Assembly (NCBI GenBank): GCA_942491885.1
Contig: CALOCQ010000008.1
Coordinates: 620,001-684,000 of the forward strand
Source of the DNA: CALBPI01 sp942491885
GTDB taxonomy: Bacteria; Pseudomonadota; Gammaproteobacteria; Steroidobacterales; Woeseiaceae
Length of the DNA: 64,000 bases
Direction: 5' to 3'
A program made the translations under genes and the position numbers. Under the pieces are notes generated by a model that saw nothing but the letters and a program-made list of their open reading frames with translations, made no database searches and was not told where the DNA came from. This document shows positions 23,609 through 32,504 of the stretch, one piece after another (position 1 is the stretch's first letter; every line of letters begins with the position of its first letter).

Positions 23609-24577
23609 TCAGTACTTGATCAGTGCCGAGCCCCAGGTAAAGCCACCACCGAACGCTTCCAGCAACAGCGTCTGCCCGCGCTGTACCCGACCATCACGTA
23701 CGGCGACATCGAGCGCCATCGGCACCGACGCTGCAGACGTGTTACCAAATTCCTGAACGGTCAGCACGACCTGCGACATCGGCATTCCAAGACGTTTCGC
23801 CGTGGCCTGGATAATGCGGATATTGGCCTGATGCGGAATCAGCCAGTCAATATCATCTTTGCTGATGTTATTCGCCTCAAGCGTCACATCGACGATGCGC
23901 TCAAGTGTCTTCACCGCAACCTTGAACACCTCGTTGCCGGCCATCTGGATATGTGCCTCACCGCGCAACATGTCCTGCAAACGTTCCGATGGTCCTGCCG
24001 GAAAGTTCAGCAATTCGCGATAGCGTCCATCCGCGCCAAGGTGGGTCGAAATAACACCCGGCTCTTCGGAAGGCTTCAGGATGACAGCACCGGCGCCATC
24101 GCCGAACAGCACGCAGGTATTTCGATCGGTCCAATCGGTAATCCGCGACAGCGTCTCGGCGCCAATCACCAGCGCACATTTCGCAACGCCGGACTTGATG
24201 TATTGATCGGCCACACTCAGCGCGTAGATGAAGCCCGTGCAGGCCGCCTCGAGTCCGAACGTCGGGCACGGGCTGATGCCAAGCTCTTCCTGAATCAGAC
24301 ACCCAACGTTGGGAAACACGCGATCCGGTGTTGTCGTGCCAACGATCAGGAAATCGATTTCCGAAGGATCGACATTCGCCGCCTCCATCGCGCGTCTCGC
24401 GGCGTGAATCGACAGCGTCGAGGTTTTCTCATCATCGGCCGCAATGTGGCGACGTTCTATACCGGTACGCGAGCGGATCCACTCATCGCTGGTATCGACC
24501 AGCTTTTCGAGTTCGGCATTGGTGACGACCCGTTCCGGTGCATAACTGCCGGTGCCTGCGATTCGTGAATACATCAT
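23609..24577 (-). CDS. fabH: Beta-ketoacyl-ACP synthase III FabH
   Basis: Starts fatty-acid synthesis by condensing acetyl-CoA with malonyl-ACP. The 322 residues carry the catalytic triad at C113 (LEAACTGFIYAL), H249 (PHQANIRI) and N279 (EFGNTSAAS), and begin with the typical MMYSRIAGTGSYAPERVVTN. The start at 24577 overlaps the plsX stop as ATGA; the frame extends seven codons further upstream into plsX. Order yceD-rpmF-plsX-fabH matches E. coli. fabD, fabG and acpP, which often follow, are absent because the next gene is convergent. Confidence 0.97.
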   Translation of the reverse strand: MMYSRIAGTGSYAPERVVTNAELEKLVDTSDEWIRSRTGIERRHIAADDEKTSTLSIHAARRAMEAANVDPSEIDFLIVGTTTPDRVFPNVGCLIQEELGISPCPTFGLEAACTGFIYALSVADQYIKSGVAKCALVIGAETLSRITDWTDRNTCVLFGDGAGAVILKPSEEPGVISTHLGADGRYRELLNFPAGPSERLQDMLRGEAHIQMAGNEVFKVAVKTLERIVDVTLEANNISKDDIDWLIPHQANIRIIQATAKRLGMPMSQVVLTVQEFGNTSAASVPMALDVAVRDGRVQRGQTLLLEAFGGGFTWGSALIKY

Positions 24578-25605
24578 GCTGCCTCGTTCTGCAGCCAACG
24601 GACAATTTCCGCCGGCACGTTATCCTGCACTTCTAATAGTGCCGTTTCAATCGCGTACTCGAATGCAATCGCATCGGCACCGCCGTGGCTCTTGATTACG
24701 ATTCCGTTCAAACCGACAAAGCTCGCGCCATTATAAGCTCTTGGGTCCAGCGTGGCGCGCAATCGGCGCAATCCCGGCAATGCGACCAGCCCCTGCAGTC
24801 GGGCCAGCAAGCCGGCGGTGAACGTACGGCGCAGATAATGGCTGACCAGCGAAGCGGTGCCCTCCATCGTTTTCAGCGCAACGTTACCGGTGAAGCCATC
24901 CGTGACAATCACCTCTGTCTGGCCACGAAACAGATCATTACCTTCGATAAAACCAACGTAATTCAGCCCGCTTTTCTCGAGTAATGCGGCCGCCTCGCGC
25001 ACGGTGTCGTGTCCCTTGATCTGCTCGGAGCCGATGTTGAGCAACGCGACGCGCGGCGTCGGATTACCGGACAGGTTGGCGGTAACGACACTGCCCATGA
25101 CCGCGAACTGAAATAGCTGCTCAGCACTACAGGTGGTGTTGGCACCGACGTCGAGCAAATGTACGCTGCCCTCATGCGCCGGTAGCTCCGCCAATATGGC
25201 CGGGCGGTCAATCCCCTCTACGGTCTTGAGCACATACTTGGCCGTCGCCATTAAGGCACCGGTGTTGCCGGCACTGACGCAGGCACTCGCCTCACCGTCG
25301 CGCACCAGATTGATCGCCAGGCGCATCGAGGATTGTTTTTTCTTTCTGAGCGCGTCCGCCGGCGGCTCGTCCATCGCGACAACTTCCGCCGCATGCATGA
25401 CGCGCAGGCGGGGCTCATCAGCAGGAATCGCGCCACGCAACAGCGTTTCATCGCCGACCAGAATTAACGTGACATTCTGATGGCGGCGAACGATAGATTT
25501 TGCGGCATCCACAACAATGCCCGCACCCTGGTCACCGCTCATTGCATCGAGCGCCAGGGTTACGGGCCGTGTGTGATCGATTTGGGCGCGCGCTGAGATC
25601 GCCAT
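24574..25605 (-). CDS. plsX: Phosphate acyltransferase PlsX
   Basis: Makes acyl-phosphate from acyl-ACP for phospholipid synthesis. The 343 residues show the family opening VTLALDAMSGDQGAGIVVDAA, the segment KKKQSSMRLAINLVRDGEASACVSAGNTGALMATA, the LLDVGANTTCSAEQLFQFAVMG block and VTDGFTGNVALKTMEG. It overlaps fabH by four bases and lies about 60 bases downstream of rpmF. No membrane helix is seen; the family is peripheral to the inner membrane. Confidence 0.97.
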   Translation of the reverse strand: MAISARAQIDHTRPVTLALDAMSGDQGAGIVVDAAKSIVRRHQNVTLILVGDETLLRGAIPADEPRLRVMHAAEVVAMDEPPADALRKKKQSSMRLAINLVRDGEASACVSAGNTGALMATAKYVLKTVEGIDRPAILAELPAHEGSVHLLDVGANTTCSAEQLFQFAVMGSVVTANLSGNPTPRVALLNIGSEQIKGHDTVREAAALLEKSGLNYVGFIEGNDLFRGQTEVIVTDGFTGNVALKTMEGTASLVSHYLRRTFTAGLLARLQGLVALPGLRRLRATLDPRAYNGASFVGLNGIVIKSHGGADAIAFEYAIETALLEVQDNVPAEIVRWLQNEAA

Positions 25606-25668
25606 CAGACTGCGCTATGCATCGTCAATAATTTCGCTGACCGGGCGGCACAGGCCGCCGGGCTCTCG

Positions 25669-25863
25669 CTACTCTTCGTCGCCGATGATTGGCTTCGGTG
25701 CAATGACCTGTTTGCCGCGGTAAAAACCGTCCGGGCTTACGTGGTGGCGCAGGTGTGTCTCACCCGTCGTCGGCTCAACAGAAAGCGTCTTGCCGCTCAG
25801 CTTGTCGTGGCTGCGGCGCATGCCGCGTGTTGACGGTGTACGTCGGCTTTTTTGAACTGCCAT
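25669..25863 (-). CDS. rpmF: Large ribosomal subunit protein bL32
   Basis: 64-residue ribosomal protein with the canonical start MAVQKSRRTPSTRGMRRSHDKL and the segment TGETHLRHHVSPDGFYRGKQVI. It is the zinc-free form: the cysteine pairs of Zn-binding bL32 are missing. It lies between yceD (DUF177) and plsX, the standard arrangement, with which it is normally co-transcribed. Confidence 0.97.
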   Translation of the reverse strand: MAVQKSRRTPSTRGMRRSHDKLSGKTLSVEPTTGETHLRHHVSPDGFYRGKQVIAPKPIIGDEE

Positions 25864-25907
25864 TTTAGTATCTCCAGTAAATTCAGTTGTCGTTGGTCAT
25901 TCGCCGC

Positions 25908-26471
25908 TCAGGACGATTTGTCGCCCAGCAATGCCGATAAGTCAGCAAATGGCCGTTGTGTTCTTTCCGACTGTGCCGCGAAGCGTGCTTCTCCGGCCAG
26001 CCTGCCGCAATCCGTCCGTTCCTCATGCATGATGACCAACGGCAATTCCAGCAAAATCAATTCGTCGACGACTTCCGCCAGCAGCAGCTCATCGCCATCA
26101 TGGTCCCAACGCTCGTGAGTCTCTTTGACAGACTCCAGATAATCGCCGGGCTTGTCCGCTGCGACCACCGCGAGCGACACCGCTACATCTACTTCAAGCG
26201 GCGCAAGCTCGAGGCAACGCTGGCACATAAGACCAAAACGAGCCTTGATGTTACCGCTGATCTCGATAAATCGCGGCTGCTGGCGAAACGCAAAACCAAG
26301 TGCAACGTCCGCCGACAATTCCGGCGCCGCTCCGCCCACCGCGTCCTCGCGAGACTGAGCTATCAACGCCGAAAGACGCGGTAAATGCGCCTTTTCCAGC
26401 GAAAATTCGACGCTCATTCCCCGCCCGGCCGCATCGGCCAAAGCGATCGGTTTTTCAGCCCATCTCGACAT
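25908..26471 (-). CDS. yceD: DUF177 protein YceD (23S rRNA accumulation protein)
   Basis: Protein of 187 residues from the YceD/DUF177 family, linked to large-subunit rRNA accumulation and always placed before rpmF. The family Cys pair MCQRCLELAPLEVDVAVSLAVV is at about 104-125 and the acidic ELLLAEVVDELILLELPLVIMH block at about 148-170. The terminal FADLSALLGDKS is also typical. It heads the yceD-rpmF-plsX-fabH operon. It is divergent from maf, with 88 bases between them for both promoters. Confidence 0.93.
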   Translation of the reverse strand: MSRWAEKPIALADAAGRGMSVEFSLEKAHLPRLSALIAQSREDAVGGAAPELSADVALGFAFRQQPRFIEISGNIKARFGLMCQRCLELAPLEVDVAVSLAVVAADKPGDYLESVKETHERWDHDGDELLLAEVVDELILLELPLVIMHEERTDCGRLAGEARFAAQSERTQRPFADLSALLGDKSS

Positions 26472-26559
26472 AGCCGGCGAATGATAAGAAGCCGACCGGC
26501 CTATGTCAAAGAAAAAGCGCTAAAATAAGGCCTTACGTAACTCAACGAGCACCCACCAA

Positions 26560-27171
26560 ATGGCCGATTTGCCCGCAGTCAGAGTCACTGCGATCACCCT
26601 CGCCTCGCGCTCACCCGGGCGCAGCGCATTGCTGGCAAGGATCTGCGATGACTTCGCCACGGCGCCTGCCGATATCGATGAATCTGCCCAAACGGGCGAG
26701 AAACCGGAGTTTCTGGCTGCGCGATTGGCGCTGGAAAAAGCCTGCGCCGTCGCTCGGGCGCTAGCAGACAGTGCGAACAGCAGCATTGTTATAGGCGCCG
26801 ATCAGGTCGCGACCTGCGATGGCCGCGTGCTCGAAAAGCCCGGCAATGCACAGCGCAACATCGAAATGCTTATGGCATGCAGCGAGCGTGAGGCGGTGTT
26901 TTTCAGCGCCGTTTGCGTGCTGGATTCGACCACGAACCAACGCCGCGAGCATACCAACGTCACCCGCGTGCGCTTCGACAGTCTGACTCGCGAGCGTGTC
27001 GCGCGTTACGTCGCGCGGGACGAGCCGTGGCATTGTGCGGGCGGCTTTATGGTCGAGCGGGCCGGAATCAGCCTGTTTCGAAGCGTGCACAGCGATGATC
27101 CAACGGGGTTAATCGGCCTGCCGCTGATTTTTGTCAGCGCAGCACTGCGCGAATTCGGCTACCCGGCCTAG
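26560..27171 (+). CDS. Maf-family nucleotide pyrophosphatase (YceF-like)
   Basis: Housecleaning pyrophosphatase of 203 residues that hydrolyses non-canonical NTPs. The N-terminal ITLASRSPGRSALL corresponds to the Maf signature LASxSPxR, although the Arg is displaced (SPGRSALL). The second motif is IVIGADQVATCDGRVLEKPGN, where GADQ rather than GADT suggests the YceF subfamily that prefers m7GTP. The C-terminal AGGFMVERAGISLFRSVHSDDPTGLIGLPL is also conserved. Position beside yceD, rpmF and rluC matches yceF in E. coli and Pseudomonas. The Shine-Dalgarno is weak. Confidence 0.9.
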   Translation: MADLPAVRVTAITLASRSPGRSALLARICDDFATAPADIDESAQTGEKPEFLAARLALEKACAVARALADSANSSIVIGADQVATCDGRVLEKPGNAQRNIEMLMACSEREAVFFSAVCVLDSTTNQRREHTNVTRVRFDSLTRERVARYVARDEPWHCAGGFMVERAGISLFRSVHSDDPTGLIGLPLIFVSAALREFGYPA

Positions 27172-27179
27172 GCGATGCG

Positions 27180-28172
27180 CTAGAAGCGCCGGCGTTGCGC
27201 CGTCACCGACGGACGCGCCAGAACACGTTCCAGATACTGCTGCAGGTCATCCGGTAGTGGCGCGCTGAACGTCTGCTCGCCACCCACGCCATCATCGAAC
27301 GAAATAGACTGCGCATGCAGGAACAGGCGCGGCAAACCATCAGCGCGAAATTCCGCGTTGCGCTCCGCCTCACCGTAACGCTGATCGCCGGCGATCGGGT
27401 GACCCTTGTATTGCAGGTGCACGCGAATCTGGTGGGTGCGCCCGGTTCGCGGTCGTACCGTCAACAATGTCGCCTCACGGCGCGAGTCCGTAGGCGTGAC
27501 CTCGGTTATCGAGGGCTTGCCTTCCGCGGCCACGGCCACGTGGCGCTCACCACCGCGACGCTCATTGACCGCCAACGGCGCATCGATGACCGTCGCCCCA
27601 TACTCCCAATAACCATCGACGAGCGCCAGATACACCTTGCTGACCCGGTCGTCACGAAACGCCTCATGCAAACGCCGCAGAGCGGCGCGCCGCTTGGTCA
27701 TCACCAGTACGCCGCTGGTTTCGCGGTCCAGACGATGAACCAGCGACAACGATGACCAATCCGGGCGCAGTGCCCGCATTGCCTCGATGACGCCGAAACT
27801 CAGGCCACTGCCACCATGCACTGCCATGCCGCCCGGCTTGTTGATGACCAGTAGTTCGCGATCCTCGAACAACACCGCGTCGAGCAACCGCTGGGCCAGC
27901 TTCTTCGGCACCACGGTATTCGGTGTTTCGCGGGTCGAAACCGGCGGGATACGCACGCTATCGCCATCGTGAACCCGACTTGTCGGTTTAACACGCCCTT
28001 TATTTACGCGGACCTCGCCCTTGCGCAGCATCCGGTAGATCCGGCTTTTTGGCACGCCTGCCAGCTCGCGCACGAGGAAGTTATCGATGCGCTGACCATC
28101 ACTGGCCTCATCGACGTTCACATAGCGCACCTGCGACCCGGCCTCGCGGTCTGTCTTCTCTTTCTCGGACAA
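27180..28172 (-). CDS. rluC: 23S rRNA pseudouridine synthase RluC
   Basis: Converts U955, U2504 and U2580 of 23S rRNA to pseudouridine (E. coli numbering). The 330 residues comprise an N-terminal S4 RNA-binding domain (QRIDNFLVRELAGVPKSRIYRMLRKGEVRVNKGR, 27-60) and the RluA-type catalytic domain with D149 in HRLDRETSG, plus RPRTGRTHQIRVHLQYKGHPIAGDQRYG. It is convergent with maf (eight bases between stops) and divergent from rne, the same layout as E. coli. Confidence 0.95.
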   Translation of the reverse strand: MSEKEKTDREAGSQVRYVNVDEASDGQRIDNFLVRELAGVPKSRIYRMLRKGEVRVNKGRVKPTSRVHDGDSVRIPPVSTRETPNTVVPKKLAQRLLDAVLFEDRELLVINKPGGMAVHGGSGLSFGVIEAMRALRPDWSSLSLVHRLDRETSGVLVMTKRRAALRRLHEAFRDDRVSKVYLALVDGYWEYGATVIDAPLAVNERRGGERHVAVAAEGKPSITEVTPTDSRREATLLTVRPRTGRTHQIRVHLQYKGHPIAGDQRYGEAERNAEFRADGLPRLFLHAQSISFDDGVGGEQTFSAPLPDDLQQYLERVLARPSVTAQRRRF

Positions 28173-28669
28173 TGACTTATCCCATTGCTGTAGGGGGTTG
28201 GGGTTGCTATATTACACCGGCCCGTTACTGGTACCTCCCGAATCGCTCCTGCGATGACGGAGACAGCACGGGCTGCAGGTCCGGCATCACGGGGGGATTA
28301 CCAACACGATGCCGGGCTAACGACGAATACATTTTCGTGCTGCCATCGGCTACCGGCCGGCGACGGCGCGAGACTTTTCGGGTGATCGTGACCGGCTCCG
28401 CTGGTTGCTCACTCAGCACGGCGAAGCACACCGGCCTACCGGTAATCTGCCGTTGCGGATTTCACATGCGCCAGGCGCACATTATTTGTATATGCACTTG
28501 TTCCTGATATTGCTCGAATTCCTGCCCGCCGCCGCGACCCTGCGTATACCGCAGCCTGTCAGGCAGCCGGCGTTCGCGCTGTCACGTCCGGACGGCCGCC
28601 ATACAAATATCCCATCCCGTAACACGCAGATGTGTTCTTCGCCCGATTATTCATGGAATAAAGGGCACA
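28173..28669. promoter_or_regulatory. Long intergenic region: rne leader and rluC promoter
   Basis: 497 bases without a convincing gene between divergent rluC and rne. In E. coli the equally long rne leader contains hairpins that bind RNase E and autoregulate it, so a leader function is plausible here. Seen directly is a perfect 8-bp stem CCGGCATC (28281-28288) with GATGCCGG (28308-28315) enclosing a 19-base loop. Several GC-rich short stems follow. Plus-strand frames across the region (for example 28405-28779) have no family resemblance and overlap rne. The Shine-Dalgarno for rne is AAAGGG just before the ATG. Confidence 0.5.
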
Positions 28670-31297
28670 ATGAAAAGAATGCTAATCAATGCAACTCAGG
28701 AAGAAGAGTTGCGCATGGCACTGGTCGATGGCCAGCGTCTTTACGACCTCAACATCGAGGTTCCATCCCAGGAACGTAAAAAAGCCAATATCTACAAAGG
28801 AAAAATCACGCGCATCGAGCCCAGCCTCGAGGCGGTGTTTGTAGACTACGGTTCCGAACGTCACGGCTTCCTGCCGTTTAAGGACATCTCGCCGGAATAC
28901 TATATTCGCCAGCCGTCGGACAAGAATCGTCCGGGCATGAAAGAAGTCCTGAAAGAAGGCCAGGACATTGTCATTCAGATTGAGAAAGAAGAGCGTGGCA
29001 ACAAAGGTGCAGCGCTCACGACTTATGTCAGCCTGGCCGGCCGCTTTCTGGTACTGAAACCCAACAAAGCGAAATCCGGTGGTGTCTCCCGACGTATCAC
29101 CGGCGAGGACCGCGAGGAAATTCGCGAAGCCCTCTCCGACCTCGAAATCCCGGATGGCATGAGCATCATCGTGCGCACCGCAGGCATCGACCGCACCCCG
29201 GAAGAGCTGCAATGGGATCTCAACAATTTGTTTGCGGTCTGGGAAGCAATCAAGAAAGTCGTGGTCGAAAAGCCCTCGCCGTTTCTGATCTATCAGGAAA
29301 GCAATGCGGTCATTCGCTCGCTGCGTGATTATTTCAGTATCGATATCGGCGAAGTCCTGATCGACTCCGACAAGCCGTTTTCGCAAGCCATGGAATTCAT
29401 GCAGTCAGTAATGCCGCATAATGCGGATAAGCTGAAACGTTATTCGGATCCGGTACCGCTGTTTACGCGCTATCAGATCGAATCGCAGATCGAAACCGCC
29501 TACGCCCATCACGTACATCTGCCCTCCGGTGGCAGCATCGTTATCGATATCACCGAAGCGTTGATCTCGATCGACATTAACTCTGCCCGCGCCACCAAAG
29601 GCGCCGACATCGAAGCTACTGCGTTTAACACAAACCTCGAAGCCGCCGATGAGATTGCGCGTCAATTACGACTGCGCGATCTGGGTGGTCTCGTGGTGAT
29701 CGACTTCATCGACATGAACGCGTCGAAGAACCAGCGCGAAGTTGAGAACCGACTGCGCGCAGCGGTGAAAGCCGACCGTGCCAGAATCCAGATTGGCAAG
29801 ATCTCGCGCTTCGGCTTGCTGGAGATGTCGAGACAACGCCTGAGTCCGTCACTCGGCGAGTCGGCACATCAGGTTTGCCCACGCTGTGACGGTATGGGCA
29901 ACTTCCGCTCAATCGAATCACTGGCATTGGCGATCTTGCGTGTGCTTGGTGAAGAGGTACGCAAAGAACGCACGTCGAAAGTGATTGCTCAGTTGCCGGT
30001 CGATATTGCGACCTACCTGCTCAACGAAAAGCGGGAGTGGGTACAGAAGCTCGAAAGCCGTCATGGCACGCAAGTCATTCTGGTCGCAAACCCGGCGTTT
30101 GAAACACCGAACTACGAGCTGCGCCGCATACGCGACGACCAACTGGATCTCCCGGAGAATGTCGGCACCAGCGTTGACCTGACCGAAGCGCATGAAGACG
30201 GATCAACGCCGGAATGGGGTGGCGAGAAAATTCAACCGGAAAAGCCGGCGGTACAAATCGCGGCACCGACAAGCCCTGCACCGACGCCGAAGCGCCTGAT
30301 GGAGCAACCGACAGGTCCGAGACCGGGTATCTTCGTGCGCATTTGGTATTGGTTGTTCGGGGAGCCTGACCCGGAAGAAATCAAGCGCAAGGCGCTCGAG
30401 AAAGAGCGCGTGGAGCGCAACAAGCGCGACGCCGAACATCGTGCGAAAAAACAAACCGAGAGCAAGTCACGCAATCGTAAACAAACAGACAAGCGCGGCG
30501 GCCGCTCAGAGGCCAAAGGCAAGTCCCGCAGCGGTAATCAACGCAATCGCGATGACAAGCAGCAAGAGCGCCCAGCGAAGAAGCGCACGCGCAAACGCAA
30601 AGATCCTGATGCAAATGCTGCTGACGACAACACGCAGGGCAACAAGGGGCCGCAGCAGTCAAATATGCAGCAGGCCGACGGTGACGGTGCGCCGCGCAAA
30701 CGCCGGCGTCGCTCTCGCGGCCGTCGCCGTAAGAACAACCAGACAGACAACGAGCATCAGCAAGGCAACGCGAGTAACGACGGCGCCAACGCCAACGCTG
30801 CCGGTGACGACAATCGCAGTAGGCCAGCAAACGACAGCAAGCCTCCGCGGGGCGACAAGCCGCCACGCAATCGCAACGACGAGGGTGACAGCAGTCAGCG
30901 CCAGGCGCGTGCGCAATCACAACAGCCGGCATCTGACGATAAGACTCCGGAGCAACGCGACACAGGCAACAATGCACCGGCAGCCAATGCTGGTGGGGCG
31001 TCGCAGAGCAGCAGCGCACACAAACCGCGCGAGCAAAAAGATACCGCGCAAGCTGCGAAGCCGCCGCGCAAGCCACAGGCTGACAACGGCAATCAAGCTA
31101 CTTCGACGGTTAACGATCAGGCGCCGGCATCTCGCGAGAAGCCGGCCAGTAACGATCGGTCAGATGGCGCAGACAAAGCGGCCAAAGCACCCGCAGACAA
31201 GCCGGCCGAAAAACCCAAGCCGCAATTGCTGCCATGGGAAAGCGCACCAGCGACCAAGAAGGATAGTACCTACACGGTCTGGTCTAGCGACGAGTAG
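28670..31297 (+). CDS. rne: Ribonuclease E
   Basis: Endoribonuclease and degradosome scaffold of 875 residues. The S1 domain is at about 36-120, the 5' sensor region at about 120-215, and the DNase I-like catalytic domain carries D302 (SIDINSARATKG) and D345 (VVIDFIDMN). The Zn-link C403/C406 (CPRCDGMG) is present. The small domain ends near 520. The remaining 350 residues are disordered and rich in Arg/Lys, Gln, Asn and Ala, including RKRRRRSRGRRRKN near 680 and a membrane-targeting-like helix FVRIWYWLFGEPDPEE near 560. The extreme C-terminus LLPWESAPATKKD followed by YTVWSSDE is short and hydrophobic enough to be a partner-binding motif. An intrinsic terminator follows. Confidence 0.97.
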   Translation: MKRMLINATQEEELRMALVDGQRLYDLNIEVPSQERKKANIYKGKITRIEPSLEAVFVDYGSERHGFLPFKDISPEYYIRQPSDKNRPGMKEVLKEGQDIVIQIEKEERGNKGAALTTYVSLAGRFLVLKPNKAKSGGVSRRITGEDREEIREALSDLEIPDGMSIIVRTAGIDRTPEELQWDLNNLFAVWEAIKKVVVEKPSPFLIYQESNAVIRSLRDYFSIDIGEVLIDSDKPFSQAMEFMQSVMPHNADKLKRYSDPVPLFTRYQIESQIETAYAHHVHLPSGGSIVIDITEALISIDINSARATKGADIEATAFNTNLEAADEIARQLRLRDLGGLVVIDFIDMNASKNQREVENRLRAAVKADRARIQIGKISRFGLLEMSRQRLSPSLGESAHQVCPRCDGMGNFRSIESLALAILRVLGEEVRKERTSKVIAQLPVDIATYLLNEKREWVQKLESRHGTQVILVANPAFETPNYELRRIRDDQLDLPENVGTSVDLTEAHEDGSTPEWGGEKIQPEKPAVQIAAPTSPAPTPKRLMEQPTGPRPGIFVRIWYWLFGEPDPEEIKRKALEKERVERNKRDAEHRAKKQTESKSRNRKQTDKRGGRSEAKGKSRSGNQRNRDDKQQERPAKKRTRKRKDPDANAADDNTQGNKGPQQSNMQQADGDGAPRKRRRRSRGRRRKNNQTDNEHQQGNASNDGANANAAGDDNRSRPANDSKPPRGDKPPRNRNDEGDSSQRQARAQSQQPASDDKTPEQRDTGNNAPAANAGGASQSSSAHKPREQKDTAQAAKPPRKPQADNGNQATSTVNDQAPASREKPASNDRSDGADKAAKAPADKPAEKPKPQLLPWESAPATKKDSTYTVWSSDE

Positions 31298-31313
31298 TCT
31301 TAGCTGCTTCAGC

Positions 31314-31357
31314 AAAAAAAAATGGCGGTACCCGTTCGGGTAGCCGCCATTTTTTTG
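31314..31357. terminator. Bidirectional intrinsic terminator after rne
   Basis: ATGGCGG and CCGCCAT arms with a second inner stem (ACCCG / CGGGT) around a TT loop, preceded by nine A from 31314 and followed by seven T (31351-31357). It serves rne on the plus strand and the convergent phosphatase gene on the minus strand. Confidence 0.95.
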
Positions 31358-31402
31358 TCTGAATTAGCCCACACTGACAGGAAACTCCGGGCTCGCATCT
31401 GA

Positions 31403-31900
31403 CTAATCGCGCAAAGTTTCCAGCAAGTATTGCGCAGCGCCGTCCACCAGATCAAACACCTGCTCGAAACCCTGGGCGCCCCCGTAGTAAGGGTCCGGCA
31501 CTTCGCGGCGCCCGGCGTTCGTATCATACTCTAGCAATAGTGAAAGCACCGCACCCTCGCCGGCCTCATCCGCCTCTCGTTGAACCCGCTTGAGCTCCTC
31601 GAGGTTGTCGTCATCCATCGCGATGATGTAGTCGAAGGCGGAGAAGTCTTCAGGCGTCACGCGTCGCGCATGCTGGCCCTCCATGCTCACGCCGCGACGC
31701 TCAGCCACCGCCCGCGCCCTTTGATCAGGGGACTTGCCAATGTGGTAGGCATGTGTGCCTGCAGAATCGATTTCGAAGCGCTCGCTCAGGCCCGCCTCGT
31801 TCACTCGGGCGCGAAACACAGCCTCCGCGGTCGGCGAGCGACAGATATTACCCATGCAGACAAACAACACGCGCACAGGTTGTTCAGGAACATTTTTCAT
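31403..31900 (-). CDS. Low-molecular-weight protein-tyrosine phosphatase
   Basis: Phosphatase of 165 residues with the C-x5-R-S signature CMGNICRS (C15, R21) and the acid-loop DPYYGG near residue 140. The family also shows IDSAGTHAYHIGKSPDQRA. It is cytoplasmic. In Pseudomonas a ptpA gene also lies in the rne-kdsB neighbourhood, so this is a conserved position rather than part of an exopolysaccharide operon: no wzc-type kinase or wza gene is present. The substrate is unknown. Confidence 0.93.
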   Translation of the reverse strand: MKNVPEQPVRVLFVCMGNICRSPTAEAVFRARVNEAGLSERFEIDSAGTHAYHIGKSPDQRARAVAERRGVSMEGQHARRVTPEDFSAFDYIIAMDDDNLEELKRVQREADEAGEGAVLSLLLEYDTNAGRREVPDPYYGGAQGFEQVFDLVDGAAQYLLETLRD

Positions 31901-31996
31901 ATTGCTATTTCGCGGTTCGAATAAAGCGAATTATCCTAGCGTATTTCGTGCCCTGCAACGCTACATCACCGCGCCTATGGCGTGTATGCTTACGCT

Positions 31997-32173
31997 ATGG
32001 AAATGACCGAGATCGATATCGCCTGGATCCGGCGTCGCGCCAATGAGCTTGAGCGCGAAGATCTGACGCCGTCGGCCGCGCGCATGATCGCGATTCAGGA
32101 AGTTTGCAAGCGCCGTCAATCGCGTGAATCCAATAACCATGGCACCTTGACGCCACAGCCGAGCCCCGGCTAG
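31997..32173 (+). CDS. Possible small hypothetical protein (58 residues)
   Basis: Reading frame MEMTEIDIAWIRRRANELEREDLTPSAARMIAIQEV... predicts an N-terminal helical, charged segment of about 40 residues followed by a Ser/Pro tail. It begins 97 bases upstream of the phosphatase start on the other strand. No clear Shine-Dalgarno precedes ATG 31997 (a GTG at 31982 is in frame). The amphipathic, low-complexity-free helix looks protein-like, but the family is not recognised. Opposite-strand frames over the same bases (31961-32383, 31995-32441) look random. I treat it as tentative. Confidence 0.35.
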   Translation: MEMTEIDIAWIRRRANELEREDLTPSAARMIAIQEVCKRRQSRESNNHGTLTPQPSPG

Positions 32174-32504
32174 TCGACCCGCTGCCGGGCCTGCACGCCG
32201 CAGCGTGCGCCAATTGGCTGCCGGCAACCCTTTGTTGAGCCCGCGTGCCTGACTTAGTCGGCGAAAACAGCGCTGGGCCGCGCTTTCTTGGTAACCCGCA
32301 ATCAATGTTGACGAGGCGCGTTGGTGGACCCCGATCGCGTCGGGCGTGATGTATTTCTGTATAGATTCCACGCCCCCTCTCAATGAATGAGCTTGATAAT
32401 CTAATTTTTGTCGAAGATAAATTGGAACATTTCTTAGACATTACGCGTATTTTTAGTTATGTTTGCATTCTGGAACGCCGATCTGGCGCCGACGAGTGTC
32501 AGGA
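32174..32504. other. Non-coding stretch before the Coq7-like gene
   Basis: 331 bases without a supported gene. The first 200 are GC-rich with short stems (for example CCCGA / TCGGG near 32329-32343). The last 110 are distinctly AT-rich (about 32385-32465), which suits a promoter for the coq7-like/gpx pair. I see no tRNA, repeat or clear sigma-70 hexamer pair. Confidence 0.4.

Noticed and set aside
28405..28779. 124-residue plus-strand frame in the rne leader
   Set aside because: It runs out of frame into the RNase E coding region and shows no protein-like character; the region is better explained as leader.
31961..32441. Two minus-strand frames between the phosphatase and Coq7-like genes
   Set aside because: Arg/Ser-rich random-looking translations without start signals.
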